A stretch of DNA of 64,000 nucleotides from an uncultured Clostridia bacterium (GCA_934462715.1 CAKSIJ010000003.1:124001-188000), one strand, 5' to 3'. Positions 8,625-17,262 are shown, counted from the first letter of the stretch. The notes: generated from the letters alone by a model not told the origin. Translations and numbers: made by a program.

Positions 8625-10601
8625 ATGCGTATTATGGATTTGCTTGATCGGAAAAGCATTGATCTTAACGGTCAGCCGAAAACTAAGGACGAGGCTATCC
8701 TCCAAATGGGAGAGCTTATGGCAAAAAGCGGAAAGCTTAATGACACGAAAGCGTATACCGACGGTCTTTTTGAGAGAGAAAAGGAAAGCACTACCGCCGT
8801 AGGAGAGGGAATTGCAATACCCCACTACAAGGGTGATGCCGTCAATGCACCGGGACTTGCCGCCATGGTTATAAGAAACGGAGTTGATTTTGACAGCATA
8901 GACGGTCAGCCGGTAAAGCTTATTTTTGCGATTGCCGCACCGAATGTTAAGGAAAATGTTCACCTTGATGTACTGAGCAAGCTGTCGGTGCTGATGATGG
9001 ATGAGGGCTTTATTTCAAAGCTGATTTCGGCAAAAACCGTCGATGAATTTACCGATATAATCAACGAAGCCGACAGCGAAGCCCCTGACGAAGAAAAATC
9101 GCTTTCGGACGGGAACATAAAAATTCTTGCCGTAACAAGCTGTCCGACGGGAATTGCGCATACTTATATGGCCGAGGAGGGTCTTTATAAAGCGGCGCAA
9201 AAGGCAGGCTGTACGATAAAGGTCGAAACGAGAGGGTCGGGCGGTGCGAAAAATCTTTTAACGAAAGAAGAAATTAAAAATGCCGAATGTATCATCGTTG
9301 CCGCAGACGCTAAAGTCCCTATGGAAAGATTTGACGGCAAAAGGGTTATTTCGGTTCCGGTTTCGGACGGAATATCAAAAGCGGATATGCTGATTGAAAA
9401 AGCACTCAGCGGAAAGGCGGCGGTTTATCATGCAGAGGGAAATGACAGCGGTTCGGCTGATTACGATGAAAAGCTTTCGTCCGGTCAGAAAATATACAAG
9501 CACCTGATGAGCGGCGTATCGCATATGCTTCCTTTCGTAATAGGCGGAGGAATACTGATTGCGATAGCGTTTTTGATAGATGATTTTTCAATAAATCCCG
9601 CGGGCTTCGGTACAAATACTCCGATTGCCGCATTCTTCAAAAAGATAGGTGAAACGGCATTCGGTCTGATGCTTCCGATGCTTGCCGGATATATCGCCTA
9701 CTCGATTGCTGACCGACCGGGACTTGTTGCGGGCTTTGTTGGAGGTATGCTTGCCGCAAACGGCAATCCGAGCATAGAATTTAGTATACAGAGCAACGGT
9801 ATTTCGGGATATTTTCAAAATGTTGTTTTTAATTCCGCAGGTTCAACGGTATCGGGATTCTTGGGTGCACTGGCGGCAGGCTTTATGGCAGGATATATTA
9901 TACTGCTGCTCAAAAAGCTGTTTTCGGGCTTGCCGAAAAGCATGGACGGAATTAAACCCGTATTGATTTATCCGCTTTTGGGAACATTTATTATAGGAGC
10001 GCTGATGCTTCTGATATTCAATCCGATTATCGGAGTTATAAACACTGCTCTTGAAAACTTCCTCAACAGTATGGGTTCTGTATCAACGGTTGTACTGGGA
10101 ATAATTCTCGGCGCTATGATGGCAATAGATATGGGCGGACCGATCAATAAAGCGGCATATGTGTTCGGAACTGTGGCAATTACGACTGCGGCGGCAACCG
10201 GCGATCCCATGGGCTACAAAATCATGGCTGCCGTTATGGTCGGCGGAATGGTGCCGCCGATAGGAATAGCGCTGGCAACAACATTTTTCAAAAACAGATT
10301 CACAAAGGCTCAAAGAGGTACCTCCATAACCAACTATATCATGGGAGCCTGCTTTATAACGGAGGGCGCTATACCTTTTGCGGCAGCAGATCCTTTGCAT
10401 ATAATTCCGGCAACGGCTGTCGGAGCTGCGGTTGCCGGCGGACTGTCAATGCTGTTTGACTGCACGCTTATGGCCCCTCACGGCGGATTGTTCGTGTTCG
10501 CAGTGGTCGGTCACTGGCCAATGTATCTTTTGTCGCTTGCAATAGGCTCTGTGATAACAATGCTTCTGATAGCGCTTTTAAAGAAGCCTGTTAACGAATA
10601 A
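8625..10601 (+). CDS. fruA: PTS fructose transporter subunit IIABC
   Basis: Fructose uptake and phosphorylation at position 1, 658 residues in one chain. EIIA-Fru (about 1-145) has the phospho-His in GIAIPHYKG near residue 66; EIIB-Fru (about 160-260) has the phospho-Cys in TSCPTGIAHTYMAEE near residue 173; EIIC (about 290-655) has about 9 membrane segments and the GGPINKAAYVFG and APHGGLFVF motifs. A strong GGAAAGGAG site precedes the ATG. The A-B-C order is the standard fused form in Firmicutes. Confidence 0.97.
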   Translation: MRIMDLLDRKSIDLNGQPKTKDEAILQMGELMAKSGKLNDTKAYTDGLFEREKESTTAVGEGIAIPHYKGDAVNAPGLAAMVIRNGVDFDSIDGQPVKLIFAIAAPNVKENVHLDVLSKLSVLMMDEGFISKLISAKTVDEFTDIINEADSEAPDEEKSLSDGNIKILAVTSCPTGIAHTYMAEEGLYKAAQKAGCTIKVETRGSGGAKNLLTKEEIKNAECIIVAADAKVPMERFDGKRVISVPVSDGISKADMLIEKALSGKAAVYHAEGNDSGSADYDEKLSSGQKIYKHLMSGVSHMLPFVIGGGILIAIAFLIDDFSINPAGFGTNTPIAAFFKKIGETAFGLMLPMLAGYIAYSIADRPGLVAGFVGGMLAANGNPSIEFSIQSNGISGYFQNVVFNSAGSTVSGFLGALAAGFMAGYIILLLKKLFSGLPKSMDGIKPVLIYPLLGTFIIGALMLLIFNPIIGVINTALENFLNSMGSVSTVVLGIILGAMMAIDMGGPINKAAYVFGTVAITTAAATGDPMGYKIMAAVMVGGMVPPIGIALATTFFKNRFTKAQRGTSITNYIMGACFITEGAIPFAAADPLHIIPATAVGAAVAGGLSMLFDCTLMAPHGGLFVFAVVGHWPMYLLSLAIGSVITMLLIALLKKPVNE

Positions 10602-10643
10602 AACCAAATAAAGAAAATTATAAAAATAAAGGAGAGAAAAATC

Positions 10644-10901
10644 ATGAAAGAATTTAACTACACAATTACAGACGAACAGGGTATCCACGCAAGACCGGCA
10701 GGACTTCTGGTAAAGGAGGCCTCAAAATTCGATTCATCGGTTACAATCGTGTGCAACGGCAGAACCGGTGACGCAAAAAAAATATTTTCGGTAATGGCAT
10801 TGGGTGCAAAATGCGGGAATACGGTTAATGTAAAGGTTGACGGTACGGACGAAAACAACGCCGCTGCCGAGCTTGAAAGCTTCTTTAAAACAAACCTGTA
10901 A
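10644..10901 (+). CDS. ptsH: HPr-like phosphocarrier without the Ser46 site
   Basis: An 85-residue HPr that carries phosphate from Enzyme I to EIIA. His15 sits in the intact GIHARPAG motif. Numbering matches Bacillus HPr without gaps (His15, Ile47, Val50), yet position 46 is Lys (AKKIFSVMALG) where HPr carries the Ser phosphorylated by HPr kinase. This is seen directly; the inference is that the protein transfers phosphate for fructose uptake but cannot take part in HprK/CcpA catabolite control. A ribosome site AAAGGAGAG precedes the ATG. Whether a second, canonical HPr exists elsewhere in the genome is unknown. Confidence 0.93.
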   Translation: MKEFNYTITDEQGIHARPAGLLVKEASKFDSSVTIVCNGRTGDAKKIFSVMALGAKCGNTVNVKVDGTDENNAAAELESFFKTNL

Positions 10902-10907
10902 CAGGCT

Positions 10908-10935
10908 GTGACGGGATTATCCCAAATCCCGTCAC
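10908..10935 (+). other. Intercistronic hairpin between ptsH and ptsI
   Basis: A perfect 10-bp stem (GTGACGGGAT at 10908-10917, ATCCCGTCAC at 10926-10935) lies 7 bases after ptsH with no strong U-run after it. It may be a weak terminator or an RNA-processing/stability element setting the HPr to Enzyme I ratio. The remaining 95 bases before ptsI show no other feature apart from its ribosome site. Confidence 0.55.
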
Positions 10936-11031
10936 TAATATACTTATTTTCTTAAATTGTCAGAAAACCATAAACAGCAAATGTTTATTATGCAGTAAAT
11001 ACGGCTTTTACGAATTAAAGGAGAGAGAACT

Positions 11032-12696
11032 ATGCGTACAATAATCGGAAGGGGAGTATGCGGAGGCGTTGCTTTCGGCAAGCTGGAGCTTATGAAAAAA
11101 ACATCAAAGCTTATACAAAGAGTTCATATCAAGGATTCCGATAAAGAATATGAGCGGTTTGAAAAGGCTCGTGCCGAGGCTTCAAAGCAGCTCGGCGATT
11201 TGTATGAAAAGGCATTGAACGAGGTGGGAGAAGAAAATGCAATGATTTTCGACATTCACAGAATGATGCTTGATGACGGAGATTATCTTGATTCTGTTAA
11301 ATCACAGATATATACACAAAAGCTGAACAGTGAAAGTGCCGTAGCAATAACCGCGGACAATTTTGCAGAAATGTTTTCATCTATGGATGACAGCTATATG
11401 CAGGCAAGAGCGGCTGATGTTAAGGATATATCAGAGAGAATCATATCGATACTTTCAAATTCTCAAAGCAGCGGCGGAATCACATCGGATTCGTGTGTAA
11501 TTATCGGTGCAGAGGATCTTGCGCCGTCCGAAACGGTTCAGCTTGACAAATCAAAGATACTTGCTTTCGTTACCGAAAAGGGCAGCTCAAATTCGCATAC
11601 GTCCATTCTTGCAAGAACCATGAACATACCGGCTGTTATAGGCGCTGCCGGAATCATGGAGGACGATAACAACGGCAAGGATATAATCGTTGACGGATTT
11701 ACCGGTAAGATTTATATAAATCCCAATATGGACACGGTTTTGGAAATGCAGACAAAAAGACAAAAAGCCGAAGAAAAAAAGGAGCTTTTGAAAAAGCTTA
11801 AGGGCGTAAAGCCGGTTACTATTGACGGTAGGGAAATTATGCTTTATGCCAATATAGGCTCGCTTGAGGATCTGCCTGCCGTCTATGCAAACGATGCTAT
11901 GGGTGTGGGCTTGTTCAGAAGCGAATTTATTTATCTTGAAAGTCAAACCTATCCGACAGAGGATCAGCAGTTTACGATATATAAGGACGCCGCACAAAAG
12001 GCTTTCGGAAAAAGGGTTATTATAAGAACTTTGGATATAGGCGCCGACAAGCAGGTTGATTATTTCGATATGCCGAAAGAGGAAAATCCCGCAATGGGTG
12101 TGAGAGCGATAAGAATATGCCTTACAAGACCGTCGCTTTTCAAAACGCAGCTCAGAGCGTTGTACAGAGCGTCTGCATTCGGAAAGCTTGCTATAATGTT
12201 TCCTATGATTATCTCGGTGGAGGAGGTCAGAAAAATCAAGGAAATATGCGAGGAGGTAAAGGCAGAGCTGAGAGAGGAAAACATTCCTTTCAATGAAAAT
12301 ATTGAGCTTGGAATTATGATTGAAACTCCGGCTGCGGCAATTATCAGCGATAAGCTTGCCGAAGAAGTGGACTTTTTCTCAATCGGTACAAACGATCTCA
12401 CGCAATATACGCTTGCCGTTGACAGACAGAACCCCGAGCTTTCTTCTTTCTGCGACGTTCATCATACGGCGGTTCTGAGATTGATTAAAACCGTTGTCGA
12501 TAATTCTCATAGGGCTGGAATATGGACGGGAATCTGCGGTGAGCTTGCTGCGGATACTGAGCTTACCGAGCTGTTTCTCGCTATGGGCGTTGATGAGCTT
12601 TCGGTTTCGCCCGGATTGATTTTACCTTTAAAGCAGAAGATTATGAGTATTGATGTGGCAAAGGTCAGAGATAAGGCATTGGAAACACTGAAATAA
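11032..12696 (+). CDS. ptsI: PTS Enzyme I (phosphoenolpyruvate-protein phosphotransferase)
   Basis: Takes phosphate from PEP and passes it to HPr; cytoplasmic dimer, 554 residues (family about 570). The N-terminal HPr-binding/phospho-His domain has the active His189 in GSSNSHTSILART; the C-terminal PEP-binding barrel carries GVGLFRSEFIYL, MGVRAIR, GIMIETPAAA, SIGTNDLTQY and the CGELAA active-site Cys segment. AAAGGAGAGAG precedes the ATG. Its position at the end of a fructose operon, rather than with a general ptsHI locus, suggests the PTS is mainly or only used for fructose here (inference). Confidence 0.96.
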   Translation: MRTIIGRGVCGGVAFGKLELMKKTSKLIQRVHIKDSDKEYERFEKARAEASKQLGDLYEKALNEVGEENAMIFDIHRMMLDDGDYLDSVKSQIYTQKLNSESAVAITADNFAEMFSSMDDSYMQARAADVKDISERIISILSNSQSSGGITSDSCVIIGAEDLAPSETVQLDKSKILAFVTEKGSSNSHTSILARTMNIPAVIGAAGIMEDDNNGKDIIVDGFTGKIYINPNMDTVLEMQTKRQKAEEKKELLKKLKGVKPVTIDGREIMLYANIGSLEDLPAVYANDAMGVGLFRSEFIYLESQTYPTEDQQFTIYKDAAQKAFGKRVIIRTLDIGADKQVDYFDMPKEENPAMGVRAIRICLTRPSLFKTQLRALYRASAFGKLAIMFPMIISVEEVRKIKEICEEVKAELREENIPFNENIELGIMIETPAAAIISDKLAEEVDFFSIGTNDLTQYTLAVDRQNPELSSFCDVHHTAVLRLIKTVVDNSHRAGIWTGICGELAADTELTELFLAMGVDELSVSPGLILPLKQKIMSIDVAKVRDKALETLK

Positions 12697-12698
12697 TA

Positions 12699-12730
12699 AA
12701 ACTTCCCGTCATTTTTCGGACGGGAAGTTT
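12699..12730 (+). terminator. Terminator of the fru operon
   Basis: A 12-bp perfect stem (AAACTTCCCGTC at 12699-12710, GACGGGAAGTTT at 12719-12730) directly after the ptsI stop. Confidence 0.85.
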
Positions 12731-12742
12731 TATATGATATAA

Positions 12743-12782
12743 AAAGCTCCGCCGTGAATTTTCACAAATACGGCAGAGCTTT
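12743..12782 (-). terminator. Terminator of ldh
   Basis: A 12-bp stem (12743-12754 with 12771-12782, one wobble pair) followed on the minus strand by T-rich sequence; it lies 3 bases beyond the ldh stop. Confidence 0.8.
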
Positions 12783-12784
12783 TG

Positions 12785-13726
12785 TCAGATTTCCAATCCG
12801 GAAATCAATTCTTTGAGCTTATCTGCGCTGTTTTGCAGACCCTTCATTTCATTTCTTGCAAACGGTACTTCGAGAACCTTTTCTATACCAAGACCGCCGA
12901 CCTTTGTCGGAACGGAGAGAGCAACGTCGGAAATGCCGTACTGACCGTCAAAAATACTTGAAACGGTAAGAATCGAATTTTCATCGCCTGCGATACACTC
13001 AACAATTCTGGCAACGGCAACAGCAATGGCATAATAGGTTGCGCCTTTTTTTGAAATGATTTCATAAGCCGCATTTTTAACCTCATTGTACATTTTATCA
13101 AGATCGTCAATTGAGCATCTGCCCGTGAATGTGCAGTATTCCTGCATGGACATACCGCCGATGTTGGTTATGCTCCATGCGGCAACCTCGCTGTCTCCGT
13201 GCTCACCGATAATGTAGGTATGACAGTTCCGTGCGTCAATGCCTGTTTTCTTGCTGATAAGATATTTTAAACGTGCGGTATCGAGAACAGTACCCGAACC
13301 GAGAACCTGATTTTTCGGCAGTCCCGATACCTTATAGGTTACATATGTTAAAATATCCACCGGGTTTGTCACTGTCAGAAGAATTATATCGTCCGGTGCG
13401 TGCTTCATTATATTTTCGGTAATGCTTTTGATTATACCGGCATTGCGCTTCAATAAATCCGTTCTTGTTTCGCCCGGGGTCTGATTCGCACCGGCGGTTA
13501 TTACCACTATATCCGCATCCTTACATTCGTCATAATCTCCTGCAATAACCTTGACGGGCTTGTTAAGAGCGACGCCGTGCGCAATATCCAGTGCGTCACC
13601 CTCCGCTTTGTTTTTGTCAATATCAATTATAACAATTTCCGAAAAAAGTCCTCCGAGCATTATTGTGTAGGCTGTGGTTGAGCCGACAAAGCCTGCTCCG
13701 ACTATTACTATTTTACCTCGAAACAT
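12785..13726 (-). CDS. ldh: L-lactate dehydrogenase
   Basis: Reduces pyruvate to L-lactate with NADH, regenerating NAD in fermentation; cytoplasmic tetramer, 313 residues. The start is the ATG at 13726, with AAAAAAGGAG upstream. The Rossmann motif is IVGAGFVGSTTAY; the specificity loop reads GANQTPGETR, with Gln at the position that is Arg in malate dehydrogenases, so lactate is the expected product; the catalytic His is in IIGEHGDSEVAAWS (about residue 177). It is flanked by terminators on both sides and looks monocistronic. Confidence 0.95.
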   Translation of the reverse strand: MFRGKIVIVGAGFVGSTTAYTIMLGGLFSEIVIIDIDKNKAEGDALDIAHGVALNKPVKVIAGDYDECKDADIVVITAGANQTPGETRTDLLKRNAGIIKSITENIMKHAPDDIILLTVTNPVDILTYVTYKVSGLPKNQVLGSGTVLDTARLKYLISKKTGIDARNCHTYIIGEHGDSEVAAWSITNIGGMSMQEYCTFTGRCSIDDLDKMYNEVKNAAYEIISKKGATYYAIAVAVARIVECIAGDENSILTVSSIFDGQYGISDVALSVPTKVGGLGIEKVLEVPFARNEMKGLQNSADKLKELISGLEI

Positions 13727-13857
13727 CAGAAAATCTCCTTTTTTACCGTTTACGGGCAAAGATAAAGCATAGTTTTCCGATTGCCCGATACGTTATTTTA
13801 TTAAACTTCATATTTATAGTATTATGACTTTTCCGATTTTTATACGAAATAAAAAAG

Positions 13858-13884
13858 CGACAGTCAAATGTTTTTTGACTGTCG
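13858..13884 (-). terminator. Terminator of the thioesterase gene
   Basis: A perfect 11-bp stem (CGACAGTCAAA at 13858-13868, its complement at 13874-13884) followed on the minus strand by a run of T. Confidence 0.85.
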
Positions 13885-13891
13885 GCATATA

Positions 13892-14359
13892 TCAGAAATT
13901 TCCTTTTCGTCTGTTTTTTCTTGCTTCATTCCGAAGCTTTGCAAATTCCCATTCGATTTTTTGCTGTTCGGTTTCAAGTATCAGCCCGGGAACTTGCGCC
14001 GGCTTCTCGTTTTCATCGAGAGCGACCATAACAAGATATGCGGTGTTGATAAGACTGCGCATACCGTTCGGAGCCTCGACATAGGAGCGCACGCAAACCT
14101 CCATGGAGGTTTTTCCGACATAGGTAACTTGTCCGATCAGAACGATTAAATCGTTGGCATAAGCCGCTTTTTTGAATTGGAGAGTGTCTACCATTGCTGT
14201 GGTTATATTTTTTTCGCTGTGTCTGCGTGCCGTGACCCCGGCAACGGTGTCGATCCATTCCATAAGTCTGCCGCCGTACAAACGCTTATAGCCGTTCAGG
14301 TCGGACTGGGTTATCAGCTGTACCTGTTCCGTTCTCGATTCACTTACTTTTTTATCCAA
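13892..14359 (-). CDS. Hotdog-fold acyl-CoA thioesterase
   Basis: A 155-residue cytoplasmic protein of the YkhA/BFIT acyl-CoA hydrolase group. The segment RLYGGRLMEWIDTVAGVTARRH is the typical hotdog central helix with its Asp, followed by beta strands (VDTLQFKKAAYANDLI, VTYVGKTSMEVCVRSYVE). It hydrolyses acyl-CoA to free acid and CoA; chain-length preference cannot be read. It lies 38 bases after pyrR on the same strand and may be co-transcribed with it. Confidence 0.85.
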   Translation of the reverse strand: MDKKVSESRTEQVQLITQSDLNGYKRLYGGRLMEWIDTVAGVTARRHSEKNITTAMVDTLQFKKAAYANDLIVLIGQVTYVGKTSMEVCVRSYVEAPNGMRSLINTAYLVMVALDENEKPAQVPGLILETEQQKIEWEFAKLRNEARKNRRKGNF

Positions 14360-14397
14360 TTAAAACACTTCCTTTAAAGCTTTTTTTGCCGAATTTA

Positions 14398-14943
14398 TTA
14401 TATGTCAAAAATTTCTATGCTGTCCTTGCCGTCCTTTTCCTCAAAAGATACCTTAATAATTTCCTGGTGAGAGGTGGGAAGATTTTTGCCTACAAAATCG
14501 GGACGTATCGGCAATTCTCTGTGACCTCTGTCAACCATTACGGCAAGCTGTATTTTATCGGGTCTGCCGTGTGAGAATATCGCTTCGATTGCCGCTCTTG
14601 CAGTTCTGCCGGTACAGATAACATCGTCCGTGAGAACAACAGTTTTGCCGTTGATCTCCGTGTCGGTAAGACTTTCGGAAAGATAGTTGCGTGCTTTGTC
14701 ATTGAGAGGAATATCATCACGGTAATGAGAAATATCTATTTCGGCAACCGGAATACTTTGCGTATTGTCGATTTTTTTGAAAATATAATCGGAAAGTCTG
14801 TATGCAAAAGGAATACCGCCGTTTTTTATGCCGACTATAACAAGCCGTTCGGTACTCTCGTTTCTTTCGATTATCTCATGCGCAATTCTTGCGATCGCAC
14901 GGCTGATTGCGTCCCTGCCGCATATTTCGGATTTGAATTTCAT
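14398..14943 (-). CDS. pyrR: PyrR bifunctional pyrimidine regulator / uracil phosphoribosyltransferase
   Basis: A 181-residue RNA-binding attenuation protein that, with UMP/UTP, favours termination in pyrimidine-gene leaders, and also has uracil phosphoribosyltransferase activity. The start is the ATG at 14943 after GGAGGAAAA. The PRPP-binding motif is VVLTDDVICTGRTARAA and the PyrR-type tail is DRGHRELPIRPDFVGKNLPTS. It is encoded directly downstream of uraA, whose leader contains a PyrR-like binding stem and terminator, so target and regulator are adjacent. Confidence 0.94.
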   Translation of the reverse strand: MKFKSEICGRDAISRAIARIAHEIIERNESTERLVIVGIKNGGIPFAYRLSDYIFKKIDNTQSIPVAEIDISHYRDDIPLNDKARNYLSESLTDTEINGKTVVLTDDVICTGRTARAAIEAIFSHGRPDKIQLAVMVDRGHRELPIRPDFVGKNLPTSHQEIIKVSFEEKDGKDSIEIFDI

Positions 14944-15025
14944 GATTATTTTCCTCCGCTTCACAAAGTGCTATGCAAAAACTCCGATAATTGCACAGCA
15001 TTTTTAAAAAGATTTCCGAAAAAGC

Positions 15026-15060
15026 ATATCAAGCCGCAAACAATAGCTGCGGCTTGATAT
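15026..15060 (-). terminator. Terminator of uraA
   Basis: A perfect 13-bp stem (ATATCAAGCCGCA at 15026-15038, complement at 15048-15060) with a following T-run on the minus strand (complement of 15021-15025). It separates uraA from pyrR. Confidence 0.85.
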
Positions 15061-15081
15061 TATGTTTTTATAATTTGATTA

Positions 15082-16503
15082 TCAAACCTTGAAGTCTACG
15101 CCGGTATCGGTTTCGTCATGATCCTTGCCGAAGTTGTAATCCTTGCCCGGAAGAATTGCATTGAGGAGAATACCTATGATAGAAGCAATTGCAAGAGCAG
15201 ACAGTGAGATTGTAACAGAACCGATTTGGAAGGTTGCCGCATTTCCCAAGCCGAGCGCCGATACGAGAATGATTGCGGCAATGATAAGGTTACGGCTCTT
15301 TGTGAAGTCAACCTTTGTTTCAACTATATTCTTTACGCCGACAGCTGAAATCATACCGTAAAGCACGAATGAGATACCGCCGATGATTGCAGCCGGAATG
15401 AGGTTGATAAAAGCTTCAAATTTCGGTGAGAATGAAAGAATAATTGCGAGTGTTGCGGCTATTCTTATAACTCTCGGGTCATATACCTTTGAAAGAGCAA
15501 GCACACCTGTGTTTTCGCCGTAGGTTGTGTTTGCGGGACCGCCGAAGATTGCTGCAAGAGAGGTTGCAAGACCGTCACCCATAAGAGTTCTGTGAAGTCC
15601 GGGGTCTGCGATGTAGTTTATGCCGACTGTTGAAGAAATAGCAGATATATCGCCGATATGCTCCATCATTGTTGCAAGCGAGATAGGAACGATTGCAACG
15701 ATTGCACTGATAATCAGAGAAGTCTGCGACCAGTCAACACCGCCGAAAATTGTGCTTTGCCATTTAATAGGCAAGCCTAACCACGGAGCTTGAATGAAGT
15801 TATCGAGTGATGCCTGTGTAAAGAGCTTTAAGCTCGGGTTTCCGGCTATTGTTATGTAGTCAACACCGTCTATTGCTACGGTTTGTCCGCAGGTGATTGC
15901 AAAAATTGCCGCAATCAGGCATGAACCGAGTACGCCCAGAAGAATAGGAATGATTTTTGCCATGCCTTTACCCCAGATGTTGAAGATGATTACTATTGCA
16001 AGAGCGATTATAGCTATGAGCCAGTTGTTTGAGCAGTTTGTAACTGCGCTTCCGCTGAGTCCCAGACCGATAGAGATAATGATAGGACCTGTTACAACCG
16101 GAGGGAAGAATCTCATAACCTTTTTGATTCCCACGCATTTGATGAGCAGGGCAAGAACCAGATAAACCAGACCTGCGCATACGATACCCACGCTTGCATA
16201 CGGAAGAAGCTGCGCGTTTGTCATTGTGCCGTTTCCTGCCAAGGGCGCAACAGCCGCATAACCGCCGAGAAATGCGAAAGATGATCCGAGAAATGCCGGA
16301 ACCTTGCGCTTTGTGATAAGGTGGAAAAGAAGTGTTCCTATACCTGCCATAAGCAGCGTAGTCGAGATGTTAAGCCCTGTTAAAAGAGGAACAAGTACCG
16401 TTGCTCCGAACATTGCGAACATATGCTGAAAACCGAGAACCAGCATTTTCGGAACACCTAATTTACGTGCGTCATAAATTGCTTCGTTTGTTTTGTTAGC
16501 CAT
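15082..16503 (-). CDS. uraA: Uracil permease (nucleobase:cation symporter 2 family)
   Basis: Proton-coupled uracil importer in the membrane, 473 residues with about 12-14 hydrophobic segments. Family signs are LVLGFQHMFAMFGATVLVPLLTGLN near the N-terminus, the GLA/NTTYGENTG segment (FGGPANTTYGENTGVLALS) that carries the nucleobase-binding Glu, and PAAIIGGISFVLYGMI. AAAGGAG precedes the ATG. Expression is predicted to be cut off by PyrR when pyrimidines are plentiful, from the attenuator in its leader. Confidence 0.93.
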   Translation of the reverse strand: MANKTNEAIYDARKLGVPKMLVLGFQHMFAMFGATVLVPLLTGLNISTTLLMAGIGTLLFHLITKRKVPAFLGSSFAFLGGYAAVAPLAGNGTMTNAQLLPYASVGIVCAGLVYLVLALLIKCVGIKKVMRFFPPVVTGPIIISIGLGLSGSAVTNCSNNWLIAIIALAIVIIFNIWGKGMAKIIPILLGVLGSCLIAAIFAITCGQTVAIDGVDYITIAGNPSLKLFTQASLDNFIQAPWLGLPIKWQSTIFGGVDWSQTSLIISAIVAIVPISLATMMEHIGDISAISSTVGINYIADPGLHRTLMGDGLATSLAAIFGGPANTTYGENTGVLALSKVYDPRVIRIAATLAIILSFSPKFEAFINLIPAAIIGGISFVLYGMISAVGVKNIVETKVDFTKSRNLIIAAIILVSALGLGNAATFQIGSVTISLSALAIASIIGILLNAILPGKDYNFGKDHDETDTGVDFKV

Positions 16504-16538
16504 TTTACAAAAACTCCTTTAAATTTTTTTACAAAAAA

Positions 16539-16563
16539 GTCCTGCACCGATTTCGGGCAGGAC
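16539..16563 (-). terminator. Attenuator terminator in the uraA leader
   Basis: On the minus strand GTCCTGC pairs with GCAGGAC (16539-16545 and 16557-16563), extended by an inner CCGA/TCGG stem, and is followed by six T. It lies between the promoter and the uraA start, so it must be bypassed for expression. Confidence 0.85.
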
Positions 16564-16596
16564 AAAAAGACATAATTTATGTGCTGTGTTTATAAA

Positions 16597-16630
16597 TGCC
16601 TTGCCGATGTCCCGCATCGGATTAAAGACT
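16597..16630 (-). promoter_or_regulatory. PyrR-binding RNA stem (anti-antiterminator) in the uraA leader
   Basis: Read on the minus strand: CTTTAA, then a stem CCGATG...CATCGG with a CGGGA loop, then GCAAGG. The flanking CTTTAA and CAAGG and a 6-bp stem with a purine-rich loop resemble PyrR leader elements. It starts about 10 bases after the predicted transcription start and precedes the terminator. pyrR itself lies just downstream of uraA, which supports the call. Confidence 0.65.
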
Positions 16631-16647
16631 TGTTTAAATTGTCTGTA

Positions 16648-16676
16648 ATTATATCACATAATATCGGGATTGTAAA
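16648..16676 (-). promoter_or_regulatory. uraA promoter
   Basis: On the minus strand TTTACA (16676-16671), a 17-base spacer and TATAAT (16653-16648). Transcription would begin near 16641, just before the PyrR-like stem. Confidence 0.8.
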
Positions 16677-16687
16677 GAAAAATATAA

Positions 16688-16819
16688 TATTTTGTAAATT
16701 TTTGTGAAAACTACATCAATATAGATGATAAAACTGCTGAAAATAATGAGGATATTGTTGAAAAATTACAAATAAAATACATTAAAGAACAAAGGCTTAA
16801 AAAAAGAATTTACAATTAA
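16688..16819 (+). pseudogene. Possible 3' remnant of an AT-rich gene
   Basis: An open frame without any start codon runs for 43 codons to a TAA at 16817. The predicted peptide is charged and coil-like (DDKTAENNEDIVEKLQ, then KEQRLKKRIYN), which looks protein-like, but codons are far more A-rich than in neighbouring genes. It may be the tail of a decayed, transferred gene, or chance in AT-rich DNA. Confidence 0.25.
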
Positions 16820-16851
16820 ATTTGTATGTATTTTACATATTTTGTTTGTTT

Positions 16852-16881
16852 TTGACATTGCAACGGTTTGCTTTTTATGTT
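16852..16881 (+). promoter_or_regulatory. Promoter upstream of the cobalamin riboswitch
   Basis: TTGACA at 16852-16857, an 18-base spacer and TATGTT at 16876-16881. Transcription would start near 16888, about 25 bases before the aptamer. Confidence 0.65.
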
Positions 16882-16911
16882 AAAATTAATGTATTAATAA
16901 TGAATATTCAC

Positions 16912-17112
16912 ACAAAGTGTCTGCCGTGCCGTATGGGTACGGCGGGTGAAAAGGGAATCGGGTGGGAATCCCGGACGGTTAACAGTCGCCGTATATATCC
17001 GAAGCCTGCACCTTCATAGGTGAAAGCCTGTCATTGGGAAACCGAGAAGACAAGGACGTGCGGACGTAAGCTTTGCTTTTAAGGATATGAGTCGGAAGAC
17101 CTGCTTTGATGT
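16912..17112 (+). promoter_or_regulatory. Cobalamin (B12) riboswitch aptamer
   Basis: The order of conserved blocks matches the cobalamin class: GGGTGAAAAGGGAATC at about 16944 followed by a CGGG/CCCG stem and GACGGTTAACAGTCG, a central segment with GCCTG...ATTGGGAAACCGAGAAG, and a B12 box at 17090-17105 (AGTCGGAAGACCTGCT, close to AGYCMGGAGACCKGCC). It is followed by a terminator and then by a surface-protein gene, so adenosylcobalamin or a related corrinoid should switch that gene off. Confidence 0.92.
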
Positions 17113-17220
17113 CGTTTTGCAAAATCCGAAAGGAAAGAAACGATAGTTTTTGTGCGCTTAAAACGCTTTGTTTCGGGTGTGTGTTTTTGCGTGCAAATTT
17201 GTGAAAAACACAGGAAAAGT

Positions 17221-17262
17221 CTGCTGTGGCGGTTCTGAAATAAGAACCTCCGCAGTTTTTTT
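17221..17262 (+). terminator. Riboswitch expression-platform terminator
   Basis: CTGC...GG.GGTTCT pairs with AGAACC.CC.GCAG across 17221-17255 (one mismatch, one bulge) and runs into seven T at 17256-17262. It lies between aptamer and coding region, indicating control by premature termination. The 90 bases from here to the gene hold only the ribosome site GAAAGGGTG. Confidence 0.8.
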
